In this document: one piece after another, positions 32,726 to 41,413 of the stretch | How the letters are laid out: each line of letters opens with the position of its first letter | Position numbering within the stretch: the stretch's first letter is position 1 | Origin: Flavobacteriales bacterium | GTDB lineage: Bacteria > Bacteroidota > Bacteroidia > Flavobacteriales_F > PHOS-HE28 | Length of the DNA: 64,000 bases | Direction: 5' to 3' | NCBI GenBank assembly: GCA_016700415.1 | Contig: CP065018.1 | Location: forward strand, 744,001-808,000 | The notes under the pieces: generated by a model | What the model was told of the DNA's origin: nothing | Seen by the model: only the letters and a program-made list of their open reading frames with translations | Databases searched by the model: none | Translations under genes and position numbers: made by a program

Positions 32726-35425
32726 TCAAAATGCCTCGCCAAACGTGAAGAAAACCCCGTTCTGATCGGTCGAGGTGCCGTAGTCGAGGCGCAATTTCAC
32801 GTTGGCGTTAAGCGCGAAGCGGATACCACCTCCGTAGCTCATGCGCGCATCCTGGAAGACACCATCGGTGATGTCACCCACATCCGTGAAGGCCGCGCCG
32901 GAGAAGCGGCCATACAGGGGGAAGCGCATTTCCACCTGACCCGCGTAATACCTGCTCCCCCGGAAGCGGTTGCTGTAAAAGCCGCGCAGGGTATTGGTGC
33001 CGCCCAATGCGTAACGGAACAGGTAACTGGGGTCGCCATCGGCATAGCCACCACTGAGGCGGGCGGCCAGCACGTAGCGCGAATCGTGGATGTACCGGAA
33101 GTAGCGCAGGTCCGCGTTCACCAGCAGGGCACCGCGATCGACGCCTGCCACGTTCAGCTCCCGGGGAACGTCCTCCAGGGAAAGCTGACCGAAGAAACCC
33201 TTCTTCGTGCTGAAGGTGTTGTCCCGCGTGTCCAATTGCACGGAGGCGCCGAAGCCCAGCGTGTTTTCATCAGGGAACACCTGACCGCTGAGCTGCTCAT
33301 CATCGCGGTCCTCCGCGCGCGTCTCGTGGCGGCCGCGCAGGTCGGCGAAGAGACTGGTGCTCCACGACCGGTGCAGGTCGTAAGTGAGTTTGGGCCGCAG
33401 CTGGTAGACCGATGCATAGATCTTCTCAAACACGTCGGCATTGGTGGCGCTACCCTCGCCGAAGTAGTATTGGAAATAATCCGAGAAGGACGCTGCGACG
33501 TTGAGATCGGTGCGCTTGAACAGCCCATAGCGTGTGTGGTCCACCAGCACGTTGACCTGCCCGCTAAGGATGGCCTGCACCTGACCGGAGAAGAAGCTGC
33601 CCGGCGTGCGCAGCGGAAAGCGGAAGTAGGCGCCACCAAGGATGAGCCCCAGCACCGGGTCATAGCCGATCACCGGTGATACGGCATAGTCCGAAGGGCG
33701 GATGGGGACCGGGGCCGGGGCGCTGTAGGCCAATGTGTCGCTGCGATCGAACACCAGCTTTCCATCGCTGTACGTGCGCACCACTTGCGTGTCGTAGAGC
33801 CCCATTCCATCCCTTTCGAATACGGGCCGGTCCAACACCACGAAGTCGGCCAACTGCCCGGTGGCGATGGTCCCGAAGGACTTGTCCTCGCCCAGCACGT
33901 ACGCACCGTTCGCCGTGTAGGCCCGCACCGCTTCCTCCACCGTGATGGTCTTCCCTTCGGTCCCCGCTATCGGCGTTCCGTCCGGTGCGCGTCCGGTCAC
34001 GTTCACGGCCATGGCCGGGAATGGATTGAGCCCGTCGATCATGGGGTAGTTCGCGAAGAGCGTATCCATGCCGTAGGGGAGGTCGCTGGTGAGCGCGCCA
34101 CGCGCCATGCGCACCTTGGTCCGTGTATCGAGCAGCCGACTTGGATCAAAGGGCTCGCCACCTTCCGGATGAACGCTGGAATAGTATCGGATCAAAGCGT
34201 CCATATCAAAGGTCTGCCCGCCGATGATGGTGACGGCAAGCCCTTGATCATGGATGCGTTGCACCTGCTCCGGTGAGGCATAGCCCGCATGGTCCACCAC
34301 ATGCCGGTGCGGACGCAAGCGGCCCCCATACTTGGCATCTGTATCCAACAGGCGCTCAATGCCCTCCGCACCCTGCACATGGAACGCGTGGGTCTCCTGG
34401 GGGTACAGCAGGAAGATGTCCTTCAGTTGGCGGTCGTCCAAAAAGACCGTTCCTCCCGGCTCAACGGCCTGTCCGGCATCATCCGGAACGGAGAGCGACA
34501 TGTCCACGAAATGCTTCATGGCATGGTAATGCACGCGCTCCAGGTCCACCCCGGAGGGGATCAGGCGCAGCTTCTTCTGGCCGAGGCCCGCCATCAGCCC
34601 CGCGGTCAGTGGGATGCGACCATAGCTGCGTGCCCGGACGCGCATCTGGAGAAGCCCATGCTTCTGCAGTTGCTGGTAGATCTTGAGGTTGTAGGGGCTG
34701 AAGGTGTTGTCGCCGATGGTGGTGATCCCATATGAGAGCGCCTTGTGTTGGGCCTTCCCGATCGCCTCTTGGATCGTGGCCGCCGAGAAATGACCGCTCA
34801 CGGCCTTGTTCGCTTCCATCGCCGCCGCTTCGAACAAGTAACCCGTGAGCCGGCCGGAGGCGTCGGTCCCGATGGTGCCGTCCGTGATGCGCGTACCCGG
34901 AGTGAAACCCATGGAACGCATGGCCGCCGAGTTGGCGAGGGCCGCATGTCCGCTCTTCAGGAAGATGACAGCCGGGGTGGTCGGGAACACCTCGTCCATA
35001 AGATCGATCGGCCGTTCGATGCCCTGCAACGGCGGATAACCCAGATCGCGCCCCACATACATGCCGTCCAGCAATTCGCCCTTTGTTCCCACCATCCGTG
35101 CCTTCCAAGAGGCGGTGGTCGCCACATCGAAAAATCCGACTTGAAGCATTCCCAAGGCACCATCGATGAAATGGATGTGGCTGTCCACGATCCCCGGTAT
35201 CACCGTGGCGCCCTCCAGGTCCACGCGCGATCCAAAGGCAGTGGGTCCTTCGGTCGGCGCGCCCTCTCCCACTTCTACGAAACGCCCACCCTCCACCACG
35301 AAGAAGGTAGCGAAGTGTCCGACGCTATCCGAAGTGAAGATATGTCCGTTAAAAAAGAGCGTGCGCTGCGCTTGGGCAGCGTTGCATGCCAGCAGCGTGA
35401 ACCAGAATGCCGAGCGGACCGACAT
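32726..35425 (-). CDS. Amidohydrolase fused to an Omp85-type outer-membrane beta-barrel
   Basis: An 899-residue exported fusion. After a signal peptide (MSVRSAFWFTLLACNAAQAQ) residues ~21-565 are a YtcJ-like amidohydrolase_3 domain: metal site GIVDSHIHF at 78-86, ATTASWKARM, VVDHAGYASPEQVQRIHDQG, and the closing IATGQLADFVVLDRPVF. Residues ~570-899 are a bacterial surface antigen (Omp85/BamA-like) barrel: GYDPVLGLILGGAYFRFPL, the hallmark GGTNTLRGFYSNRFRG near 807, and VKLRLDYGTSTDQNGVFFTF at the end, with an aromatic C-terminal residue. No POTRA domains between the two. No frame break was seen. Patatin-Omp85 fusions are known; this enzyme partner is not familiar to me. Confidence 0.85.
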   Translation of the reverse strand: MSVRSAFWFTLLACNAAQAQRTLFFNGHIFTSDSVGHFATFFVVEGGRFVEVGEGAPTEGPTAFGSRVDLEGATVIPGIVDSHIHFIDGALGMLQVGFFDVATTASWKARMVGTKGELLDGMYVGRDLGYPPLQGIERPIDLMDEVFPTTPAVIFLKSGHAALANSAAMRSMGFTPGTRITDGTIGTDASGRLTGYLFEAAAMEANKAVSGHFSAATIQEAIGKAQHKALSYGITTIGDNTFSPYNLKIYQQLQKHGLLQMRVRARSYGRIPLTAGLMAGLGQKKLRLIPSGVDLERVHYHAMKHFVDMSLSVPDDAGQAVEPGGTVFLDDRQLKDIFLLYPQETHAFHVQGAEGIERLLDTDAKYGGRLRPHRHVVDHAGYASPEQVQRIHDQGLAVTIIGGQTFDMDALIRYYSSVHPEGGEPFDPSRLLDTRTKVRMARGALTSDLPYGMDTLFANYPMIDGLNPFPAMAVNVTGRAPDGTPIAGTEGKTITVEEAVRAYTANGAYVLGEDKSFGTIATGQLADFVVLDRPVFERDGMGLYDTQVVRTYSDGKLVFDRSDTLAYSAPAPVPIRPSDYAVSPVIGYDPVLGLILGGAYFRFPLRTPGSFFSGQVQAILSGQVNVLVDHTRYGLFKRTDLNVAASFSDYFQYYFGEGSATNADVFEKIYASVYQLRPKLTYDLHRSWSTSLFADLRGRHETRAEDRDDEQLSGQVFPDENTLGFGASVQLDTRDNTFSTKKGFFGQLSLEDVPRELNVAGVDRGALLVNADLRYFRYIHDSRYVLAARLSGGYADGDPSYLFRYALGGTNTLRGFYSNRFRGSRYYAGQVEMRFPLYGRFSGAAFTDVGDITDGVFQDARMSYGGGIRFALNANVKLRLDYGTSTDQNGVFFTFGEAF

Positions 35426-35620
35426 GGCCTTTCTTGAGGCCCGAAAATTAAATGTGGCCAAGCATCCTTGCAACGGTTCATGCCACGTAAGAACGGACGT
35501 TGAGAACCGCGCCACAATGAAGTACGCCATGCCCAAAACGTTCCGCCGAGGAACTGGTGCGACCGCCGGCCAAGGAACACCGGCGGGTAACAAGCAACAC
35601 CTGCTTTAGATTATCAATCG

Positions 35621-35628
35621 TACTTTTG
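35621..35628 (+). promoter_or_regulatory. Bacteroidota -7 box upstream of arsC-acr3
   Basis: TACTTTTG matches TAnnTTTG; the leader to arsC is ~80 bases and contains a 25-codon frame from ATG 35631 that ends at 35708, four bases before arsC. That short frame is Arg-rich and may be a leader peptide or chance. Rest of the 286 bp gap: nothing else seen. Confidence 0.45.
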
Positions 35629-35711
35629 CGATGAATAGAATTCAACGAACAGCCATGCGTTCCACTTTCGCTCTTCGTAAACCTGCCAAAAGCAATACCC
35701 GCCGTTGATCC

Positions 35712-36131
35712 ATGCGCATCCTCGTCCTTTGTACTGGCAACAGTTGCCGCAGCCAAATGGCCCAAGGCTATTTGCAACACTTCGCCGGAAAACGCGCGGA
35801 GATCTTCAGCGCCGGCGTGGAGACTCATGGCGTGAACCCGCGCGCCATCGCGGTGATGAAGGAGGACGGCATCGACATCAGCCACCACACTTCGACCAAC
35901 GTTGATGAATACGCGGACATCGCCTTCGACCATGTGATCACGGTGTGCGACAATGCCCGCGAGGCCTGCCCGGTCTTCCCAAGCCACGCCGCGAAGCACC
36001 ACCACAACTTCACCGACCCCGCGAAGGTGACGGGCACCGAGGAGGAAGTGATGAACGCGTTCCGCAAGGTGCGCGGGGAGATCAAGGCTTACTGCCGCGA
36101 CTTCGTGGAACGGCACGTTCTCGTCCTATGA
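35712..36131 (+). CDS. arsC: Thioredoxin-type arsenate reductase
   Basis: A 139-residue enzyme that reduces arsenate to arsenite. It has the LMW-phosphatase P-loop LCTGNSCRSQMAQG (Cys7, Arg13) plus the two further redox cysteines Cys79 and Cys86 in VITVCDNAREACP, spaced by seven as in thioredoxin-coupled ArsC, which separates it from the phosphatase at 7960. Its stop overlaps the acr3 start (ATGA at 36128), so reductase and arsenite pump are co-translated. Confidence 0.94.
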   Translation: MRILVLCTGNSCRSQMAQGYLQHFAGKRAEIFSAGVETHGVNPRAIAVMKEDGIDISHHTSTNVDEYADIAFDHVITVCDNAREACPVFPSHAAKHHHNFTDPAKVTGTEEEVMNAFRKVRGEIKAYCRDFVERHVLVL

Positions 36132-37159
36132 AGAAGCGCCTGAACTTCCTGGACCGCTTCCTTACGCTCTGGATCTTCGCGGCCATGGCCTTGGGCGTGG
36201 GCATCGGCTACTTCGCACCCGGTATCACGGCTTCCATCAATGACGCTTCCAGCGGCACCACGAACATCCCGCTCGCCATCGGCCTTATTCTGATGATGAT
36301 CCCGCCGCTCGCCAAGGTGAACTACGCCAAGCTCGGCAGCGTGCTGAAGCATCCGCGCGTGCTGGGCACCGGCCTGTTCATGAGCTGGATCGTGGGGCCC
36401 GCGCTGATGTTCGGCCTTGCCCTGCTCTTCCTGCGCACCATGCCGGAATACTTCTCCGGTGTGATGCTCATCGCCCTCGCGCCGTGCATCGCCATGGTGC
36501 TCGTGTGGAACGACCTGGCGCAAGGCGACCGCGAACTCGCGGCCGGACTGGTGGCACTGAACAGCATCCTGCAGATCCTCTTCTACAGCAGCTACGCGTG
36601 GCTGTATGTCACCGTGCTTCCGCCGCTGTTCGGCGTGGAAGGGTACACGGTGAACGTCACCATCGGCGAGATCACGCGCACCGTGCTCATCTACTTGGGC
36701 ATCCCCTTCGTCACGGGCTTCCTGCTCCGCTTCTTCCTGGTCCGCTGGAAAGGAGAGGAATGGTACACCACGCGCTTCATCCCCGCCATCGCGCCCATCA
36801 CGCTCATCGCCCTGCTCTTCACCATTGTGGTGATGTTCAGCCTCAAGGGCCGCATGATCGTGGACATCCCGCTGGACGTATTCCGCGTGGCACTGCCGCT
36901 CACGCTGTTCTTCCTGCTCATGTTCCTCGGCACCTTCTTCCTGGTGAAGCGGCTCGGTGGCAGCTACAAGGAGACCACCACCCTCGCGTTCACCGCAGGC
37001 AGCAACAACTTCGAGCTCGGCATCGCCGTGGCCATCGCCGTGTTCGGGTTGAACTCCGGGCAGGCCTTCGCGGCCGTGGTAGGTCCGTTGATCGAAGTAC
37101 CGGTGCTCATCGCCCTCGTACACTTCGCCTTGAAACGAATGGGACGCTTCAACTCCTGA
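36128..37159 (+). CDS. acr3: Arsenite efflux permease Acr3 (ArsB-type ACR3 family)
   Basis: A 343-residue inner-membrane protein with ~10 helices that exports arsenite. Family signatures: NIPLAIGLILMMIPPLAKVN in helix 2, LIALAPCIAMVLVWNDLAQG (the essential Cys in helix 4) and AFTAGSNNFELGIAVAIAVFG (helix 9). ATG at 36128 overlaps arsC. The operon has no regulator of its own next to it; the HxlR gene downstream is on the opposite strand. Confidence 0.95.
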   Translation: MKKRLNFLDRFLTLWIFAAMALGVGIGYFAPGITASINDASSGTTNIPLAIGLILMMIPPLAKVNYAKLGSVLKHPRVLGTGLFMSWIVGPALMFGLALLFLRTMPEYFSGVMLIALAPCIAMVLVWNDLAQGDRELAAGLVALNSILQILFYSSYAWLYVTVLPPLFGVEGYTVNVTIGEITRTVLIYLGIPFVTGFLLRFFLVRWKGEEWYTTRFIPAIAPITLIALLFTIVVMFSLKGRMIVDIPLDVFRVALPLTLFFLLMFLGTFFLVKRLGGSYKETTTLAFTAGSNNFELGIAVAIAVFGLNSGQAFAAVVGPLIEVPVLIALVHFALKRMGRFNS

Positions 37160-37255
37160 ACATGGACCCGGTACCGCATCCCTCCTCGTCCTCCGGCAAG
37201 AAGGCCTCGACAGGGACAACAACGAGCTGCCTACGTTGGTACTTGTCGATGTGAA

Positions 37256-37672
37256 CTAAGCCAGAGCGGCCTTCAGCTTCACCGCCTTCTTCTTCACCGG
37301 ACGTTCCACCTTCTCGATGGTGCCGTTCTTCTTGCCCATCATACGCCCCCACTTGGCGATCTCCTCCAACAGCGGCAGCAGTGTGCGGCCGTGCGGCGTG
37401 AGGCTGTATTCCACACGTGGTGGCACTTCGGCGTGCACTTTCCGGCTCACGAAGCCGTCCTTCTCCAATTGGCGCAATTGCAAAGAGAGCATCTTCTCGG
37501 TGATGCCCGGGATCGATCTGCGCAGTTCGCTGAAGCGCTTCTTGTCCTTGCGCAGGTACCATAGCACGATGGTCTTCCACTTGCCGCCCACCATCTCCAT
37601 GGTGACGTCCAATGCGCAGTGATAGACCTGCCCGTTCATGCGGATCCTGTATTCGTTGCCGTCGATGATCAT
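37256..37672 (-). CDS. HxlR-family transcriptional regulator
   Basis: A 138-residue winged-helix regulator. Core: DVTMEMVGGKWKTIVLWYLR, then FSELRRSIPGITEKMLSLQL (recognition helix) and the wing PRVEYSLTPHGRTLLPLL. Cys19 just before the domain (VYHCALD) is at the place where redox- or aldehyde-sensing HxlR proteins often carry a cysteine. A Lys-rich tail follows. It is divergent from the two reductase genes at 37825 and 38591 and probably controls them. Confidence 0.9.
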   Translation of the reverse strand: MIIDGNEYRIRMNGQVYHCALDVTMEMVGGKWKTIVLWYLRKDKKRFSELRRSIPGITEKMLSLQLRQLEKDGFVSRKVHAEVPPRVEYSLTPHGRTLLPLLEEIAKWGRMMGKKNGTIEKVERPVKKKAVKLKAALA

Positions 37673-37824
37673 GGTGTTGAAAACTTATGGTCGGATCGCC
37701 GCCCTTATCCGGTGCCGAAACCGGCGCGCATAGCAGGCACTATCCTTCGTGACAGTACTTGTTGAAAGTATACAGGCCGGTCATCTTTGCAGCGGCTAAG
37801 AAAAGGAAACCAACCCACACAACA

Positions 37825-38526
37825 ATGAAGATCGGTGTATTCGGAACAGGCGTGGTCGGACAGACGCTCGCCGAGAAACTCGAAAGCCTGGGCCACGAGG
37901 TGGTGATGGGCACCCGCGACGTGCAGCAAAGTCTGACCCGTGCCGACAAGGACAGCTTCGGTCGTCCGCCACTGAAGGACTGGCTGGCACAGCACTCCGC
38001 AGTGAAGCTTGCCACCCATGCGGAAGCGGCGGCACACGGAGCATTGCTGGTGAACGCAACGAACGGTATGGGCACATTGGACGCCTTGAAGCTCGCTGGT
38101 GAGAAGAACCTGAACGGCAAGGTGCTGCTCGACATCTCAAACCCGTTGGACTTTTCGAAGGGAATGCCACCAACGCTCTTCGTGTGCAACACCGATTCGT
38201 TGGCCGAACAGATCCAGCGCGCCTATCCGCAACTGAAGGTGGTGAAGAGCCTGAACACGCTGAACGCCTACCTGATGGTCGCACCGCGCATGCTGTCGGA
38301 GGACCACAGCATCTTCCTTAGCGGCAACGATCCGGATGCCAAGAACGACGTGCGCGGTATCCTGCGCTCCTTCGGTTGGAAGGATAGCGAGATGATCGAC
38401 CTTGGTGACGTCACCACCGCGCGCGGCACCGAGCAGTTGTTGCCGATCTGGGTGCGGCTGTGGGGCGCACTGCAGAACCCGATGTTCAACTTCAAGATCG
38501 TGATGGGGCCGGCGCCGAAGGCGTGA
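37825..38526 (+). CDS. NADPH-dependent F420-reductase-like oxidoreductase
   Basis: A 233-residue protein with an N-terminal Rossmann motif (KIGVFGTGVVGQTLAEKL) and the family's GTRDV strand end, followed by LLDISNPLDFSKGMPPTLF and VVKSLNTLNAYLM. These fit the NADPH-dependent F420 reductase/YdjJ-type family; in bacteria without F420 such proteins act on other substrates. It is divergent from the HxlR gene (153 bp) and is followed by an aldo/keto reductase, a common HxlR-controlled arrangement. Confidence 0.82.
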   Translation: MKIGVFGTGVVGQTLAEKLESLGHEVVMGTRDVQQSLTRADKDSFGRPPLKDWLAQHSAVKLATHAEAAAHGALLVNATNGMGTLDALKLAGEKNLNGKVLLDISNPLDFSKGMPPTLFVCNTDSLAEQIQRAYPQLKVVKSLNTLNAYLMVAPRMLSEDHSIFLSGNDPDAKNDVRGILRSFGWKDSEMIDLGDVTTARGTEQLLPIWVRLWGALQNPMFNFKIVMGPAPKA

Positions 38527-38558
38527 CCTCGGGATAACACCAGCTTCCGGACCCGTAC

Positions 38559-38566
38559 TATTTTTG
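38559..38566 (+). promoter_or_regulatory. Possible -7 box before the aldo/keto reductase
   Basis: TATTTTTG matches TAnnTTTG, 24 bp before the start codon. The reductase may therefore have its own promoter besides read-through from 37825. Confidence 0.4.
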
Positions 38567-38590
38567 GTCCGACCACGAACATACCGACCC

Positions 38591-39589
38591 ATGCAAGAAC
38601 GTCAACTTGGAAAGACAGGCCCGCACAGCTCCGCCATCGGTTTGGGCTGCATGGGCATGAGCGATCTCTACGGAGCCAGCGACGACGCCGAGAGCATTGC
38701 GACCATCCACGCGGCGCTCGATGCGGGCATCACGCTTATCGACACGGGCGACTACTACGGCATGGGCCACAATGAACTGTTGATCCGTGACGCGTTGAAG
38801 GGCCGCGACCGGTCGAAAGCCCTGATCAGCGTGAAATTCGGCGCATTACGCGATGCGGCCGGCAATTGGATCGGCATCGATGGCCGACCCGTCGCTGTGA
38901 AGAACGCGCTGGCCTATACGCTACGTCGTCTCGGTACCGATCATGTGGACATCTACCGCCTTGGCCGCACCGATCCCAATGTGCCGATCGAGGAGACCGT
39001 GGGAGCGATCGCCGACATGGTAAAGGCAGGGTACGTGCGCCACATCGGGCTTTCGGAAGCTGGCGTGGACACCATACGGCGTGCCGCAGCCACGCATCCC
39101 ATCAGCGATCTGCAGATCGAGTACTCGTTGGTATCACGTGGCATCGAGGAAAGCATCCTTCCGCTCTGCCGGAAATCGGGTATCGGCGTCACGGCCTATG
39201 GCGTGCTTTCGCGCGGATTGATCAGCGGGCATTGGACGGCCGATCGCGATCTGGCCCCGGACGACTTCCGCAAGTATGCGCCGCGCTTCAGCGCAGAGAA
39301 CGTGCAGCGGAACCTGGCGCTCGTTGAAGCACTGCGGAAAGTGGCGGAAGGGCGCAACGCCACCGTGGCGCAGATCGCCATTGCTTGGGTGCTATCGCGG
39401 GGCGAGGATATCGTACCCTTGGTCGGTGCGCGCCGTCGTGACCGGATGAAGGAAGCCCTTGGTGCCTTGGAGATCCAGTTGAGCGGAGCTGATCTGGCCT
39501 TGATCGAAGAGGCGGTGCCAAGCGGTGCCGCAGCAGGGGAACGCTATCCTACGCCGATGATGGCGCATCTGGACAGCGAGCGGAAGTAG
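38591..39589 (+). CDS. Aldo/keto reductase
   Basis: A 332-residue TIM-barrel NADPH-dependent oxidoreductase of the YakC/AKR13-like group: IGLGCMGMSDLYG, ITLIDTGDYYGMGHNE with catalytic Asp and Tyr, Lys in ISVKFGALRD, and the C-terminal NADPH segment IVPLVGARRRDRM. The position of the usual catalytic His reads YRLGRTDP, without His. Probably induced with the upstream reductase under HxlR control; substrate aldehyde unknown. The 295 bp downstream (39590-39884) hold no gene I can support. Confidence 0.9.
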   Translation: MQERQLGKTGPHSSAIGLGCMGMSDLYGASDDAESIATIHAALDAGITLIDTGDYYGMGHNELLIRDALKGRDRSKALISVKFGALRDAAGNWIGIDGRPVAVKNALAYTLRRLGTDHVDIYRLGRTDPNVPIEETVGAIADMVKAGYVRHIGLSEAGVDTIRRAAATHPISDLQIEYSLVSRGIEESILPLCRKSGIGVTAYGVLSRGLISGHWTADRDLAPDDFRKYAPRFSAENVQRNLALVEALRKVAEGRNATVAQIAIAWVLSRGEDIVPLVGARRRDRMKEALGALEIQLSGADLALIEEAVPSGAAAGERYPTPMMAHLDSERK

Positions 39590-39884
39590 GAGATCAAAGA
39601 CCGGCTCCTCACCGGTCCGCTACCGGGCCAAACTGGTCGATGAACTGGCGAAGGGCCTCGCGATGAGCATACTGGATAGGAACAGACCTTGGCATAGGTC
39701 CTATACGAATACGCCGTCCGGCTCGTACTGCCTATCACATCGGACAGTCGTGCAATTGCGCGGGCATCGTGTGGAGCTTGCATCCACACCGGATCATCGC
39801 TGGGTGACAAACGTCACTTCCTATGTGCACGACCCATCGTTCATTTGCGATGGACACATGACCGCTGCACCAAAGGACTGAACG

Positions 39885-40190
39885 ATGTTGCGCACAGCCG
39901 TTGATATTGAATACACCGAGCAAGAGGAGGAGACCGCCCGCTATGCGAAGGCGCTGGGTCATCCGGTGCGCATCCGCATCCTCAGGTTGCTGGCCAGCCG
40001 CTCGTGCTGCTATAACGGCGACCTCACCGAGGAGATCCCCATGGCACAAAGTACCATCAGCCAGCACCTAAAAGCGCTGAAGGAGGCCGGCCTCATCCAA
40101 GGCGAGATCCTTCCCCCGAAGATCAAGTACTGCATTAACAAGGAGAACTGGAAGCATGTGCAGAAGCATTTCCGCGACCTGCTCCGATAG
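39885..40190 (+). CDS. arsR: ArsR-family metalloregulator
   Basis: A 101-residue winged-helix repressor. HPVRIRILRLLASRSCCYNG places a Cys pair at the sensor helix; TISQHLKALKEAGLIQGE is the recognition helix, and ILPPKIKYCINKENW the wing with another Cys. Such cysteines bind arsenite and release the operator. It is the first gene of a six-gene arsenic operon (39885-43234); only 12 bp separate it from the next gene. Confidence 0.92.
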   Translation: MLRTAVDIEYTEQEEETARYAKALGHPVRIRILRLLASRSCCYNGDLTEEIPMAQSTISQHLKALKEAGLIQGEILPPKIKYCINKENWKHVQKHFRDLLR

Positions 40191-40202
40191 ACCAACGAAC
40201 CC

Positions 40203-40436
40203 ATGAAGACCATCAAAGTACTCGGCACCGGATGTGCCAAATGCAAGTCCACCATCGCCGCTGCGGAAGAAGCCGTACGCACCACCGGTGCGGATGCCCA
40301 AGTGATCAAGGTGGAGGACATCCAGGAGATGATGAAGTACAACATCCTCACCACGCCCGCGCTGGTGCTGGATGAAGTGGTGATGATCAAGGGCCGCGTG
40401 CCCAGCGTGGACGAGATCGCGGCCATGCTGCGCTGA
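40203..40436 (+). CDS. arsE: Small thioredoxin-like redox-active disulfide protein (ArsE-like)
   Basis: A 77-residue thioredoxin-fold protein with the CxxC motif at Cys11-Cys14 (LGTGCAKCKST) and the cis-Pro region LTTPALVLDEVV. It belongs to the redox-active disulfide protein 2 family, which is encoded with permeases and, in arsEFG operons, as ArsE. It probably delivers electrons to ArsF or handles thiol-bound arsenic. Two bases separate it from the permease. Confidence 0.8.
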   Translation: MKTIKVLGTGCAKCKSTIAAAEEAVRTTGADAQVIKVEDIQEMMKYNILTTPALVLDEVVMIKGRVPSVDEIAAMLR

Positions 40437-40438
40437 TC

Positions 40439-41413
40439 ATGTTCGACTGGCTCGACCAACTTATTGCGCTGCTGGTGTACGACACCATCGGGCTTTCGTC
40501 GGAGAGCCGCTGGGGACATGCGCTGCACTTCTTCTTCTACGATTCGATCAAGATCCTGCTGCTGCTGTTCCTGATCACCTTCCTGATGGGCATCGTGAAC
40601 AGCTACTTCCCGATCGACCGCATCCGCGCCTTCCTCTCGCGCAACAAGCTCTATGGGGCGGAATACCTGATGGCTTCCACCTTTGGAGCGATCACACCGT
40701 TCTGCTCGTGCAGCTCCGTACCCCTGTTCATCGGCTTCGTAAAAGGCGGCATCCCGCTGGGCGTCACCTTCGCCTTCCTCATCACCTCTCCGTTGGTGAA
40801 CGAAGTGGCCATCGCCATGTTCATCGGCATGTTCGGGCTGAAGACCACCTTGATCTACGTGGCCAGCGGCATCTTGCTCGGCACGCTCGGCGGCTACGTC
40901 CTCGGCCGCTTGAAGCTGGAACCGCTGCTGAGCGACTGGACACAAGGCGTGATGCACCAAGCGCAGGAGGAAGAGGCCTTCAGCGAAGGACGGCGCACCT
41001 TCTCGCAACGCCTGCCGGAGATCACGCGGGAAGCCTTCGGCATCGTGAAGAGCGTGGTGCTGTATGTGCTCATCGGTATCGGGATCGGAGCGGCCATGCA
41101 CGGGTTCATCCCCACGGGTTTCTTCGAGCAATACATCAGCAAGGGGAATCCGTTCGCGGTCCCGATCGCGGTGATCCTGGGCGTGCCGATGTATTCCAAT
41201 GCGGCCGGGGTGTTGCCCATCATTCAGGTGATGGTGCAGAAAGGCGTTCCGCTCGGCACCGCCATCGCGTTCATGATGGCCGTGGTGGGCCTTTCACTCC
41301 CCGAAGGCACCTTGCTCAAGAAGGTGATGTCGTGGAAACTCATCGCCATCTTCTTCGGCACGATCACCTTCCTCATCATCGTTTCCGGCTACCTCTTCAA
41401 CTTGATCCTGTGA
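40439..41413 (+). CDS. Permease of the DUF318/ArsP-type family
   Basis: A 324-residue inner-membrane permease, about eight helices in two halves joined by a soluble loop at ~155-200. The diagnostic cysteine motif ASTFGAITPFCSCSSVPLF in helix 3 and the matching second-half GVPMYSNAAGVLPI are present. Family members (ArsP, SO_0444) export trivalent organoarsenicals or arsenic/selenium species. Position between arsE and arsF supports arsenical transport. The GTG of the next gene overlaps its stop. Confidence 0.88.
   Translation: MFDWLDQLIALLVYDTIGLSSESRWGHALHFFFYDSIKILLLLFLITFLMGIVNSYFPIDRIRAFLSRNKLYGAEYLMASTFGAITPFCSCSSVPLFIGFVKGGIPLGVTFAFLITSPLVNEVAIAMFIGMFGLKTTLIYVASGILLGTLGGYVLGRLKLEPLLSDWTQGVMHQAQEEEAFSEGRRTFSQRLPEITREAFGIVKSVVLYVLIGIGIGAAMHGFIPTGFFEQYISKGNPFAVPIAVILGVPMYSNAAGVLPIIQVMVQKGVPLGTAIAFMMAVVGLSLPEGTLLKKVMSWKLIAIFFGTITFLIIVSGYLFNLIL

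Noticed and set aside
36089..37222. 377-residue minus-strand gene in acr3
   Set aside because: Glu/His-rich mirror of a membrane protein; acr3 is certain.
39663..39881. 72-residue gene before arsR
   Set aside because: No domain, no family resemblance; the region is more likely the arsR promoter and operator.
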